64,000 nucleotides of DNA from contig NZ_QDAH01000007.1 of the NCBI RefSeq assembly GCF_003075415.1, positions 101,032 through 165,031 of the forward strand, read 5' to 3'. The first letter of the stretch is position 1. Every line of letters begins with the position of its first letter. Both the position numbers and the translations under genes were made by a program. Positions 46,811 to 54,843 of this stretch are shown in pieces. The stretch comes from Microvirga sp. KLBC 81. GTDB lineage: Bacteria > Pseudomonadota > Alphaproteobacteria > Rhizobiales > Beijerinckiaceae. Below the pieces are notes generated by a model. It was not told the origin of the DNA. It was given only the letters and a program-made list of their open reading frames with translations, and searched no databases.

Positions 46811-47839
46811 ATGATCCATCATGGGATCGTGGATGCGATCGGCAACACGCCTTTGATCAAGCTCCGTCGCGCGTCCGAACTGACGGGATGCACGATCCTG
46901 GGCAAGGCCGAGTTCATGAATCCCGGCCAGTCCGTCAAGGACCGGGCCGCGCTCTTCATCGTCCAGGATGCGGTCAGGCGCGGTGCGCTCCGGCCGGGTG
47001 GCGTCATCGTCGAGGGGACCGCCGGCAATACCGGCATCGGTCTTGCGCTCGTGGGAAACGCGTTGGGCTATCGCACGGTGATCGTGATCCCCGAGACGCA
47101 GACCCAGGAGAAGAAAGACATGCTGCGGCTTGCGGGCGCCGAACTCATCGAAGTGCCCGCCGTGCCCTATGCCAATCCGAACAACTATGTGAAGGTCTCG
47201 GGCCGTCTCGCCGAGCGCCTCGCTGCCTCCGAGCCGAACGGGGCGATCTGGGCCAACCAGTTCGACAATGTCGCTAACCGGCAGGGGCATGTGGAGACGA
47301 CCGGCCCCGAAATTTGGGACCAGACGGAAGGCAAGGTCGACGGTTTCATCTGCGCCGTCGGCACCGGTGGCACGCTGGCGGGCGTCGGCATGGCGTTGAA
47401 GGCGCGCAATCCCAAGATCACGATCGGCCTCGCTGACCCAATGGGTGCTGCGCTCTACAGCTACTACACGACCGGCGAGCTGAAGGCGACGGGCTCATCC
47501 ATTACGGAAGGCATCGGCCAGGGCCGCATCACGAAGAATCTGGAAGATGCGCCCATCGATGTGGCGTTCCAGGTTCCCGACGAAGAGGCGCTTCCGATCA
47601 TCTTCGATCTGTTGGAGCATGAAGGCCTGTGCCTGGGCGGATCGTCGGGCATCAATGTGGCAGGCGCGATCCGCCTCGCCCGTCATCTCGGCCCGGGACA
47701 TACGATTGTGACGGTGCTGTGCGACTATGGCACGCGCTATCAATCCAAGCTCTTCAACCCGGCCTTCCTGCGCGAGAAAAATCTTCCTGTGCCTGAGTGG
47801 CTGGAGCGCGAGAGCAATATCGATCCGGGTCTCGTGTAG
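46811..47839 (+). CDS. cysK: Cysteine synthase A
   Basis: 342 residues, PLP-dependent O-acetylserine sulfhydrylase. The PLP lysine is Lys43 in NPGQSVKDRAALFI; the phosphate loop is VEGTAGNTGIGLA and the second loop is GTGGTLAGVGMALK. It makes cysteine from O-acetylserine and sulfide. It is slightly longer than E. coli CysK, with a C-terminal extension (KNLPVPEWLERESNIDPGLV). AGGAGAG precedes the ATG. Confidence 0.93.
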   Translation: MIHHGIVDAIGNTPLIKLRRASELTGCTILGKAEFMNPGQSVKDRAALFIVQDAVRRGALRPGGVIVEGTAGNTGIGLALVGNALGYRTVIVIPETQTQEKKDMLRLAGAELIEVPAVPYANPNNYVKVSGRLAERLAASEPNGAIWANQFDNVANRQGHVETTGPEIWDQTEGKVDGFICAVGTGGTLAGVGMALKARNPKITIGLADPMGAALYSYYTTGELKATGSSITEGIGQGRITKNLEDAPIDVAFQVPDEEALPIIFDLLEHEGLCLGGSSGINVAGAIRLARHLGPGHTIVTVLCDYGTRYQSKLFNPAFLREKNLPVPEWLERESNIDPGLV

Positions 47840-47849
47840 GAGCACGAAA

Positions 47850-47890
47850 AACAAACGCTGCGTCTGAGCAGTCGGACGCAGCGTCAGATT
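47850..47890. terminator. Bidirectional terminator
   Basis: Ten-base stem ACGCTGCGTC / GACGCAGCGT (47855-47864 / 47875-47884). T-rich sequence follows on both strands. It lies between convergent cysK and the hypothetical gene. Confidence 0.78.
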
Positions 47891-47906
47891 TTGGAAAATG
47901 GGTCTG

Positions 47907-48347
47907 TTAAGCAGCGGACGGCGTGCTCGTGTCCGTCGTCTCGCTCTCCTCCGGGCGCGACTGATGCGAGCGCGAGAGATTGACCGGCGGACGTGCGGTC
48001 TGTCCCGGCTGGGCTGCTCTTCCAGGAGCGATGACGTTCTGAAGATCCGCCTGAATGCTGTCGAGAAGATCGATCATCCACATCTCGCTCGTATCGACCT
48101 TGTCCCGCAAGGCTGATTTCGCGATGTCGACCTTCGCCGAAATTTCCATCGGGTTGCGGGATGGCAGCGTGCTGAAATCCTGCTCGACGCTTGCGAGCTC
48201 GACCAGAAGCTCATCGCGCAGAGCACGCTGCTCCTCGGCGGTGATCAACGGCGAATTCAGCATGCCGCGCAGGGCTGCCCAGCGCAGGCCGAGAGCGCTC
48301 ACGGATTGCATGCCGCTGAGTTCTGAGAGTTTCTGATTTTCGGCCAC
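47907..48347 (-). CDS. Hypothetical protein
   Basis: 146 residues from a GTG at 48347, with AAGGAT seven bases upstream. Helical throughout (SALGLRWAALRGMLNSPLIT, TAEEQRALRDELLVELASVE, VDIAKSALRDKVDTSEMWMI). The C-terminal 35 residues are polar and disordered (RPPVNLSRSHQSRPEESETT). No signal peptide or catalytic motif. I do not recognise the family. The longer in-frame reading to 48428 has no good start signal. Confidence 0.65.
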   Translation of the reverse strand: MAENQKLSELSGMQSVSALGLRWAALRGMLNSPLITAEEQRALRDELLVELASVEQDFSTLPSRNPMEISAKVDIAKSALRDKVDTSEMWMIDLLDSIQADLQNVIAPGRAAQPGQTARPPVNLSRSHQSRPEESETTDTSTPSAA

Positions 48348-48429
48348 GGGATCATCCTTCCGAGAAAAACTGAGTCGAACCGTGACAGAAAGGGGGATGG
48401 TTGTGGCGTGAATCGGGCGGCGGCTCAAG

Positions 48430-48465
48430 AAAAGCGAAAGCCGCGCGCGAAAAGATCGCGCGCGG
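48430..48465 (-). terminator. Terminator of the TauE/SafE gene
   Basis: Perfect 10-base stem CCGCGCGCGA / TCGCGCGCGG with a 5-base loop, T-rich after it on the minus strand. Confidence 0.75.
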
Positions 48466-48474
48466 TTAACGGAT

Positions 48475-49242
48475 TCAACGAATAAAGAAATACAGTGTCA
48501 GCGCCGCACCTACCGCGATCACCAGCCAGCGGATCACGCTCGCCGGCAGACGACGTCCGAAGACGACGCCGAGATAGCCGCCGATCACGGATGCCGCGCC
48601 GACGATGAGCGTCTCGGGCCAGCTTACGAGGCCCGCTGCGATGAACAACACGACGGCGACGAGCTGAATGAGCGTGGAGCAGAGGTGCTTTGCCGAATTG
48701 ATGAGGTGGAAATCATCGCCCTCGGTGATGGCGAGGGCAGCGAGCATCACGATGCCCATGCCTGCGCCGAAGAAACCGCCATAGACCGCAACGAGCGTTT
48801 GGAACGCGAGGCCTGCCGCCCACGCGCGGGTCGAGGGGTGTTTGCCCTCGCTCTTTCCGATGCGGCGGGCGAGCGCCACGATGCGTGGGCTTGCGGCAAA
48901 GAGCAGGGTCGCGAACAGCAGAAGCCACGGCACGAGCTGGCGGAAGGACTCATTGTTCGTGACCGTGAGAATATAAGCTCCGCCCAGGCCGCCGATCAGG
49001 CTCACCACACTGAGGGCGGCGAACCGGCGGACATTGGCGGCAAGCTCTCGTCTGTAGGCCCAGGCGCTCGAAAGGTTCGCAGGCGTCACCGCGACCGCGC
49101 TGGTCGCATTGGCCACCACCGGAGGCAGGCCTGCCGCGACAAGGGCCGAGAAGGTGAAGAAGGTGCCGCCGCCTGCAATGGCGTTGACGAGACCTGCCGC
49201 AAGACCCGAAGCCGCAAGAAGAGCTGCAGTGGTAAGTTCCAT
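48475..49242 (-). CDS. TauE/SafE-family sulfite/sulfur compound exporter
   Basis: 255 residues with seven to eight membrane helices. It shows the two-half TauE/SafE pattern: GLAAGLVNAIAGGGTFFTFSALVAAGLPP with VANATSAVAVTP, and VAVYGGFFGAGMGIVMLAAL in the second half. The family moves sulfite, sulfoacetate and related anions across the inner membrane. The neighbouring sulfur genes fit, but the substrate is not known. Confidence 0.87.
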   Translation of the reverse strand: MELTTAALLAASGLAAGLVNAIAGGGTFFTFSALVAAGLPPVVANATSAVAVTPANLSSAWAYRRELAANVRRFAALSVVSLIGGLGGAYILTVTNNESFRQLVPWLLLFATLLFAASPRIVALARRIGKSEGKHPSTRAWAAGLAFQTLVAVYGGFFGAGMGIVMLAALAITEGDDFHLINSAKHLCSTLIQLVAVVLFIAAGLVSWPETLIVGAASVIGGYLGVVFGRRLPASVIRWLVIAVGAALTLYFFIR

Positions 49243-49328
49243 GATCCGATCAATCTGGTGAGGGGAAAAGGCCAGGAGGGAGGGCCGGAAATAGCACGCT
49301 GAGGCTTTTAGAGCCCATTGGGCGAACG

Positions 49329-49380
49329 TCTAGCGCATCGTGCGGAAAAGTGGATCCACTTTTCCGCACGATGCGCTAGA
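49329..49380. repeat. Perfect 52-base palindrome, family A
   Basis: Two 26-base arms that are exact reverse complements with no spacer. The left arm begins TCTAGCGCATCGTGCGGAAA and the right arm ends TTTCCGCACGATGCGCTAGA. It lies between the TauE/SafE gene and a small gene and is the most perfect copy of family A here. Confidence 0.9.
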
Positions 49381-49493
49381 GCGGCGGAAAGCGCGAAAAA
49401 GCGCGTCCTGATCCTTAAAATCCTAAGCTTTCCTGTGGATCACAGCTTGAGCGTCCATTGCTCTCGAGCCCGCAAAGGCGGAATTTAGAACAC

Positions 49494-49751
49494 ATGTCGA
49501 ACGTCATCCCTCTCGTCCCGCGCCTGAAGCTGGCCAAATCCGCCGCCTCCGAGGCGGAGGAGCGCGCTGCGCTGGCGGCAGATCTGATCGATCTGATCGA
49601 GCGGGTGAGGGAAATGACCGAGCATGTGGCCGCCCTGTCCGGCCCCTCCCTCCAGATCCAGCAGACGGCCCAGCATCTTCTGGATGCCGGAACCACCCTG
49701 GAGCGGGCCGTCGAGTCGCTGACCGAAAACGGCGAGTGGGTGCCGTTCTAG
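49494..49751 (+). CDS. Small helical hypothetical protein
   Basis: 85 residues from the ATG at 49494 (MSNVIPLVPRLKLAKSAAS). Mostly helix, with heptad-like regions (AEERAALAADLIDLIERVRE, QIQQTAQHLLDAGTTLERAV) and a short end GEWVPF. No signal peptide. Family not recognised. Preceded by the family A palindrome. Confidence 0.6.
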   Translation: MSNVIPLVPRLKLAKSAASEAEERAALAADLIDLIERVREMTEHVAALSGPSLQIQQTAQHLLDAGTTLERAVESLTENGEWVPF

Positions 49752-49812
49752 AAACCCTGCGATGGTGGGGGCTGAGGCGTCAGCCTCCGGTTCACGGCCG
49801 AATCCCGACCCT

Positions 49813-51351
49813 CTATTTCAGCGCCTCCATCCGTTCTCCCGCCTGGGCGATTCCGAGGGCGCGAGCCCGCGCATAGAATTCCTGCGCCTTGGCCACATCG
49901 CCCCGAATGCCTAAGACCCGCAGCCTTGAGAGCACATTCGGATCGAACGTCTCGGCCATCAGGAAGGCGGCGCGCGGGTTGCCGCTTGCCAGTGACCGCT
50001 CGAGGAGAAGGCGAGCTCCGCTCACATCCCCTTTGCTAAGAAGCTCTTCCGCACGGGCGACGAAGCGGTCGTCTGCCTTAACGGTATCCGCCGGGGTATT
50101 CTTGATTTCTGCCTGCGGAGAAGCCTTCATCTGGTCCAAGGGCTTTGGGGCAACCGGCAGCGGTTGGCTATTGTCCGGCAGGGATGCGACCACGACGGGT
50201 GCAGACTCCCTTCGTGGGAGGGCGGATGTGATGTCCTGCGGAGCCGCTTCGATCTGAGGCGGAGACGAGATCTTCTGAGGCTGAATATTCTCCTGGGCCT
50301 GGGGCAGCGGGGCATCCATCCCTTTGCCCGCCATCCGGAACACCAGAGGCGTGGCGCTCGGCTGATAGGGCTCCCGGAGAGTGCGTAGCTGCTCGAGGAC
50401 ATGGGTGAGTTCTTTGGTGAGGGTGTCTCTCCGAATCCGCTCCTGCGCGAGTGCATTCCTCAGCTCGGTCACTCGGGCCGATTCGGACGCAATCGCCTCA
50501 TTCTTGAAAAGCTGCAAGGCGCGCAGCTCCTGCTCCATGCTGGCAAGCTGGTGGACGGCGTTGTCTCTTTGCTCCCGTTCCTGTCGCAGGCGGGTCTCCA
50601 GTTCGACCGTGTTCGGTGGCGGTGCAGGCTTATCCTGCTCTTTCATCTCCTGCAGAGTCTGATACGCAGCCTGAAGGCTCGCGAGCTCACGCATGACGGC
50701 TTCGACCCTCTCCTGCTCCTTGCGCAGGGCTTGCTGCATCTCGGATGCCTTCGCTTCCTTGGAGGCCGCTTCCATCTCCAGCCGTGTCTTCAGGGCATTA
50801 TTCTCCTGCATGAGATCGTTCAGCGTCGTGGAGATCATGCTGCTGTTGGATTGCTCCTGCTCCAGTGCCATCTGCAGATCGGCTGCGTTCGATCCAGCAG
50901 AGGTAGCAGGTGCGCTGCAGGTCGCCGGCAGCGCCGTTTCCTCGGTCGGATTCGGCGAAGATGCGGAAGCTCCTCTGATACCGGCGGCCTCAAGGATCGC
51001 GAGGAAGTTGGGATCACGCAGGTGCTCGTTGAGGAGAATGGCGAGAGAGCCGATCTCGATGGCCGCGTTGAGGCTGTTCTCTGCGCCGCTCAGATCGCCC
51101 TCGCGGACTGAGGCTTCAAGCTTTTCGGCAAATTGTATTCTGTCCGAGGTCGTCAAAAGAACCTGCAGAAGGTGCTGAAGGTTGCTCGAGGCTCCCAAGT
51201 GGTCAGGGACGTTGGTGTCTGCCACCATGCCAAGGCTCTCGGCAGTGCGGCTTTGGGCGAATGCAGGGCCGAGAAGCGAAAGGCTGATCAATGCGCCGGC
51301 CAGCAACTCGGTCGCTAAACGTTTCGATGTCGATACATCCCGTCCATTCAT
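49813..51351 (-). CDS. Secreted coiled-coil protein with Sel1-like C-terminus
   Basis: 512 residues. N-terminal signal peptide (ELLAGALISLSLLGPAFAQS). Residues about 160-310 are a long coiled coil (MALEQEQSNSSMISTTLNDL, MQQALRKEQERVEAVMRELA, RLRQEREQRDNAVHQLASME). A proline-rich linker follows, and the C-terminal 80 residues resemble Sel1/TPR helices (VARAEELLSKGDVSGARLLL, AKAQEFYARARALGIAQAGE). Probably periplasmic. It lies 70 bases downstream of the TAXI binding protein gene in the same direction, so it may be its operon partner. No function is known to me. Confidence 0.72.
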   Translation of the reverse strand: MNGRDVSTSKRLATELLAGALISLSLLGPAFAQSRTAESLGMVADTNVPDHLGASSNLQHLLQVLLTTSDRIQFAEKLEASVREGDLSGAENSLNAAIEIGSLAILLNEHLRDPNFLAILEAAGIRGASASSPNPTEETALPATCSAPATSAGSNAADLQMALEQEQSNSSMISTTLNDLMQENNALKTRLEMEAASKEAKASEMQQALRKEQERVEAVMRELASLQAAYQTLQEMKEQDKPAPPPNTVELETRLRQEREQRDNAVHQLASMEQELRALQLFKNEAIASESARVTELRNALAQERIRRDTLTKELTHVLEQLRTLREPYQPSATPLVFRMAGKGMDAPLPQAQENIQPQKISSPPQIEAAPQDITSALPRRESAPVVVASLPDNSQPLPVAPKPLDQMKASPQAEIKNTPADTVKADDRFVARAEELLSKGDVSGARLLLERSLASGNPRAAFLMAETFDPNVLSRLRVLGIRGDVAKAQEFYARARALGIAQAGERMEALK

Positions 51352-51421
51352 GTCGGACCTCCTTCGCTGATCGCCAAAGGCTTGATGCTCAGCCTTTGGC
51401 CTCGGTCCAGTTGGATCTTGA

Positions 51422-52582
51422 TTAGTCTTGCCGGGTGCTCCGCCGGGTCACTTTCTGCCGATTGTTTTGCCATGCCAGGAAATCTCGGAAGAGAGCTTCG
51501 CGTTGCTCCGCCGTGACGTTGAGCCCTCTGCTGTTCATGAAGCTCTCGAAGCTTTGGACTTCGGCCGACGGATTGCCTGCCGCAGCGCGGTCCAACCAGT
51601 CCTGAGCAGGCTTGACGCGCTCCCAGCCGGGCACGTCCGCAGCCAAATTGACTTCCTTCCATTTCGGATGCCGGCCCGGTTGGAGAAACTCGTCGAAACG
51701 GGAGAAGAACGCATTCACGAAACGGTTGACCCGGGAATACCGATCGGAGTTTTCGGGCCAGTTGAATACGGCAAGCAGGCTGCCGACAGCCAAGGTTTCG
51801 GCTGGCTGATTCCTGTCCACGAGCTGCGGGTAATCCTCACTGGTGAGGCGGGCTGGGAAGTAGCTCTCCGCGATCTCTCCTTCAAAGGGAATAGAGATAA
51901 GATGGAAGCGTCCGTCAGTCTGGAATTCCGCAATCGCGCGCACGGGCCGTCCGGCGACGTAGACGGCGGCCTGGATTTCTCCGGACTTGAGCTTCGCGTA
52001 GGAGGAGGCTTGGTCGAATGTCGTGACGTCAGGCTTGATTCCGAGCTTCTCGAAAATGAGACGCGAGGTCAGGTTCGTTCCGCTGCCGGCCTTGTCGATA
52101 TTGACCTTCTTGCCGTCGAGCTGCCGGATGTCCGTGATCTCCCGGCTTGCGATGATATGGACCTCCTCGTTGTAGAGGCGGGTAATGAAACGCAGGCGCC
52201 GAGTTGCATTGTCCTGAAGGTTCTCGGCCTTCAGCTGCTCCCGGGCATCCATCTGCACGATCCCGATATCGACGCCGCGCAGGAACATGATGTCCCGAAG
52301 GTTCTGCAGCGAGCCGCGTCCGATCATCGGCAGAACGCGCAGGTCCTCACCATCGAGGACATTGGCAAGATCGGCTGCAATACGGATGTAGGTGCCGTCA
52401 GCCCCGCCTGAGATGACTCCTACAGTACCGCTATTGGCGCGGGAGGAATTGAATGTCGGTGCGGTCTGGGCCGATGCACCGGCCAGACCGGAGATGAGTA
52501 TGGCTGCGGCGACAGGGGCTTGATGCAACAGAAGTTTCAGAAATCTGCGTGCTGAGAGAAAACCATAAGCTCGATCCGACAT
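51422..52582 (-). CDS. TAXI-family TRAP solute-binding protein, without its permease
   Basis: 386 residues. An N-terminal export signal (HQAPVAAAILISGLAGASAQ) is followed by the TAXI fold: VGVISGGADGTYIRIAADLA, VDIGIVQMDAREQL, KKVNIDKAGSGTNLTSRLIF and AAVYVAGRPVRA. TAXI proteins normally feed a fused DctQM permease, none of which is encoded here. The last about 100 residues exceed the core fold (FESFMNSRGLNVTAEQREAL). The neighbour downstream is a coiled-coil protein rather than a permease, so it may act as a sensor or docking protein. Confidence 0.83.
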   Translation of the reverse strand: MSDRAYGFLSARRFLKLLLHQAPVAAAILISGLAGASAQTAPTFNSSRANSGTVGVISGGADGTYIRIAADLANVLDGEDLRVLPMIGRGSLQNLRDIMFLRGVDIGIVQMDAREQLKAENLQDNATRRLRFITRLYNEEVHIIASREITDIRQLDGKKVNIDKAGSGTNLTSRLIFEKLGIKPDVTTFDQASSYAKLKSGEIQAAVYVAGRPVRAIAEFQTDGRFHLISIPFEGEIAESYFPARLTSEDYPQLVDRNQPAETLAVGSLLAVFNWPENSDRYSRVNRFVNAFFSRFDEFLQPGRHPKWKEVNLAADVPGWERVKPAQDWLDRAAAGNPSAEVQSFESFMNSRGLNVTAEQREALFRDFLAWQNNRQKVTRRSTRQD

Positions 52583-52961
52583 TCTCGTCCTCCCTGGACA
52601 TGCCTTTCGGCTGCTTGTCGATCGTTTTGTTTCTGTTCGTTTTTTAGGAATCGATTTCCAATTTCAGAAAAGCAAAACGAAGGAAGAACGATCCTATGCC
52701 CCTTGTGAGCATGGTCAATTGAGCTTTGACCTCTGAATACTACGCATGAAGTGATAGAGACTACTCACAAAGGGATATGTTTTATCTTTATATTCCTTGC
52801 GGGAGTGCAATTTCTCATCCGCCAACTGCCAGGCTTTGCCGGGCGAGGAAGCCGTTTTGGCCCGTGGCGTTAAGAAAATTGTTAGCACCAGGCGGCTCTT
52901 TTAACGGTCCGTTAACCATAAGCGTTCGAAATCAGGGGGTATTAAAGGAATTTGAGCTCCC
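52583..52961. other. Divergent intergenic region between TAXI gene and minC
   Basis: 379 bases. The minC-proximal 60 bases carry a CtrA-type site. The left part is AT-rich and presumably holds the TAXI promoter. No gene is recognised. Confidence 0.6.
52901..52916 (+). promoter_or_regulatory. CtrA-type binding site upstream of minCDE
   Basis: TTAACGGTCCGTTAAC, an exact TTAA-N7-TTAAC match, 45-60 bases before the minC start. CtrA has been reported to control min genes in Sinorhizobium, so this is a likely functional site. Confidence 0.72.
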
Positions 52962-53690
52962 GTGACCATCGCCGTTCGCCCCCGCCCCTCTCTTCGCTTC
53001 CGTGGCAGGTCCTTCATGGCCCTGGTCCTCGCGCCTGAAGTGCCGCTGAGGGACTGGCTCGAGGATCTCGACGCCGTGTCGGAGCGTTCGCCCGGATTTT
53101 TCTCCGGTCGCCCGATCATTGCCGACGTCTCCAACCTCAAGCCGTCCAAATCAGAGCTGAAGTTTCTCTTGGCCGCTTTCAGGATGCGCAATATCCGCAT
53201 CATCGGCCTCGAGGGTGCTGCGCCTGAGAATGTCGAGCCCGACATGCCGCCGCAAATCACCGGCGGCAAGCCTGCGGGCGAGATCGACGTGACGGATCCC
53301 GCTGGCACCGCCGATACGGCGGTTTCTGCCGTCTCCGCATTCAGCCACCAGCCCTCCGCCGAGAAGTCGCTGATGATCGAAGGCTCCGTGCGCTCGGGCC
53401 AGTCGATCCTGCATCCCGAAGGCGACGTCACGGTTCTCGGCTCCGTTGCCTCGGGCGCGGAGATCGTGGCCGGCGGCTCCATCCATGTTTACGGCGCGTT
53501 GCGCGGCCGCGCGATTGCCGGCTGCACGGGCAATGGCCGTGCGCGCATCTTCTGCAGAAAGTTCGAGGCCGAGCTCATTGCTGTCGACGGTCTCTACAAG
53601 ACCGCCGACGATCTCGGCACAAAGTTCCACGGTCAACCCATCCAGGTTCACCTGGATGGCGATTCGATCATCCTGCAAACCCTGGATTGA
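52962..53690 (+). CDS. minC: Septum-site inhibitor MinC
   Basis: 242 residues. The N-terminal domain (RFRGRSFMALVLAPEVPLRD) inhibits FtsZ polymerisation. The C-terminal beta-helix has GSVRSGQSILHPEGDVTVLG, GGSIHVYGALRGRAIAGCTG and RIFCRKFEAELIAVDGLY and binds MinD. GTG start at 52962. minD starts 19 bases after the stop. A long variable linker (about residues 88-135) separates the domains. Confidence 0.94.
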   Translation: MTIAVRPRPSLRFRGRSFMALVLAPEVPLRDWLEDLDAVSERSPGFFSGRPIIADVSNLKPSKSELKFLLAAFRMRNIRIIGLEGAAPENVEPDMPPQITGGKPAGEIDVTDPAGTADTAVSAVSAFSHQPSAEKSLMIEGSVRSGQSILHPEGDVTVLGSVASGAEIVAGGSIHVYGALRGRAIAGCTGNGRARIFCRKFEAELIAVDGLYKTADDLGTKFHGQPIQVHLDGDSIILQTLD

Positions 53691-53709
53691 TAGAGAAAGA
53701 GAGACGACA

Positions 53710-54525
53710 ATGGCCAAAGTCTTGGTCGTAACATCCGGCAAAGGTGGCGTTGGCAAGACCACGTCCTCGGCAGCTCTGGGCGCGGCGCTCGCGCATGGCG
53801 GCGACAAGGTCGTTGTCATCGACTTTGACGTCGGCCTGCGCAATCTCGATCTCGTCATGGGCGCGGAGCGCCGCGTGGTGTTCGACCTCATCAACGTGGT
53901 GCAGGGCGATGCCAAGCTCTCTCAGGCTCTCATCCGCGACAAGCGCCTTGAAAACCTCTCGCTGCTTCCCGCCTCGCAGACCCGCGACAAGGACGCGCTG
54001 ACGGAAGAGGGCGTGGCCAAAGTGCTCAACGAGCTGCGCGAGAAGTTCGACTGGATCATCTGCGACAGCCCGGCCGGCATCGAGCGCGGCGCCACCATGG
54101 CCATGCGCCATGCGGATGTGGCCGTCGTCGTCACCAATCCGGAAGTGTCGTCGGTTCGCGACTCCGATCGCATCATCGGCCTCCTCGATTCCAAGACCGA
54201 GAAGGCGGAGAAGGGCGACCGCATCGAGAAGCACCTTCTGCTCACCCGCTACGATCCCGCCCGCGCCGAGCGTGGCGAGATGCTCAAAGTTGACGACGTG
54301 CTGGAAATCCTCTCCATTCCGCTCATCGGCATCATCCCCGAGAGCGAAGAGGTCCTGCGCGCCTCCAACGTAGGCTCGCCGGTGACCCTCAACAACCCGT
54401 CGAGCGCACCGGGCCGCGCCTATTTCGATGCCGCACGCCGGCTGAAGGGCGAGACCGTCGAGATCACGATCCCGAGCGACAAGAAGGGTCTGTTCGGCAA
54501 ACTGTTCGGACGGAGGGCCGCATGA
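53710..54525 (+). CDS. minD: Septum-site determining ATPase MinD
   Basis: 271 residues. Deviant Walker [16 protein letters not shown], with [18 protein letters not shown] and [19 protein letters not shown]. The C-terminal amphipathic membrane-targeting helix [14 protein letters not shown] is present. MinD carries MinC to the membrane and is cycled by MinE. ATG 53710. The stop overlaps the minE start by 4 bases. The in-frame extension to 53446 runs inside minC and is not used. Confidence 0.96.
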   Translation: MAKVLVVTSGKGGVGKTTSSAALGAALAHGGDKVVVIDFDVGLRNLDLVMGAERRVVFDLINVVQGDAKLSQALIRDKRLENLSLLPASQTRDKDALTEEGVAKVLNELREKFDWIICDSPAGIERGATMAMRHADVAVVVTNPEVSSVRDSDRIIGLLDSKTEKAEKGDRIEKHLLLTRYDPARAERGEMLKVDDVLEILSIPLIGIIPESEEVLRASNVGSPVTLNNPSSAPGRAYFDAARRLKGETVEITIPSDKKGLFGKLFGRRAA

Positions 54526-54788
54526 GCCTCATGAGTTTCTTCAACCGCCGCACCTCGGCGCCTGTTGCGCGCGAGCGCCTGCAGATCCTGCTGGCGCATG
54601 AGCGCGGCATCGTCGGCGGGCAGCCCGATCTGGTGGCGAAGCTGCGCGAGGAAATCCTTGCCGTCGTCCGCCGCCACGTGATGGTCGAGCACGACAATGT
54701 TCAGGTGAAAATGAACCGCGATGCGGATATCTCGACCCTCGAGATCGAGGTCGAGATTCCGGCTCCGGTCCCGGTCGGCGCTCGCTGA
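54522..54788 (+). CDS. minE: Cell division topological specificity factor MinE
   Basis: 88 residues. The N-terminal anti-MinCD helix starts [20 protein letters not shown], and the topological domain contains [20 protein letters not shown] and [19 protein letters not shown]. It stimulates the MinD ATPase and confines division to midcell. Last gene of the operon. Confidence 0.96.
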   Translation: MSLMSFFNRRTSAPVARERLQILLAHERGIVGGQPDLVAKLREEILAVVRRHVMVEHDNVQVKMNRDADISTLEIEVEIPAPVPVGAR

Positions 54789-54812
54789 CCGACGGTCTTC
54801 CAAGATGGTGAA

Positions 54813-54842
54813 GCGGCTTCTGCGATGCAGGGGCCGTTTTGC
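54813..54842 (+). terminator. Terminator of minCDE
   Basis: Stem CGGCTTCTGC / GCAGGGGCCG (two G-T pairs), followed by TTTTGCTTT. It reaches the stop of the convergent gene. Confidence 0.65.
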
Positions 54843-54843
54843 T

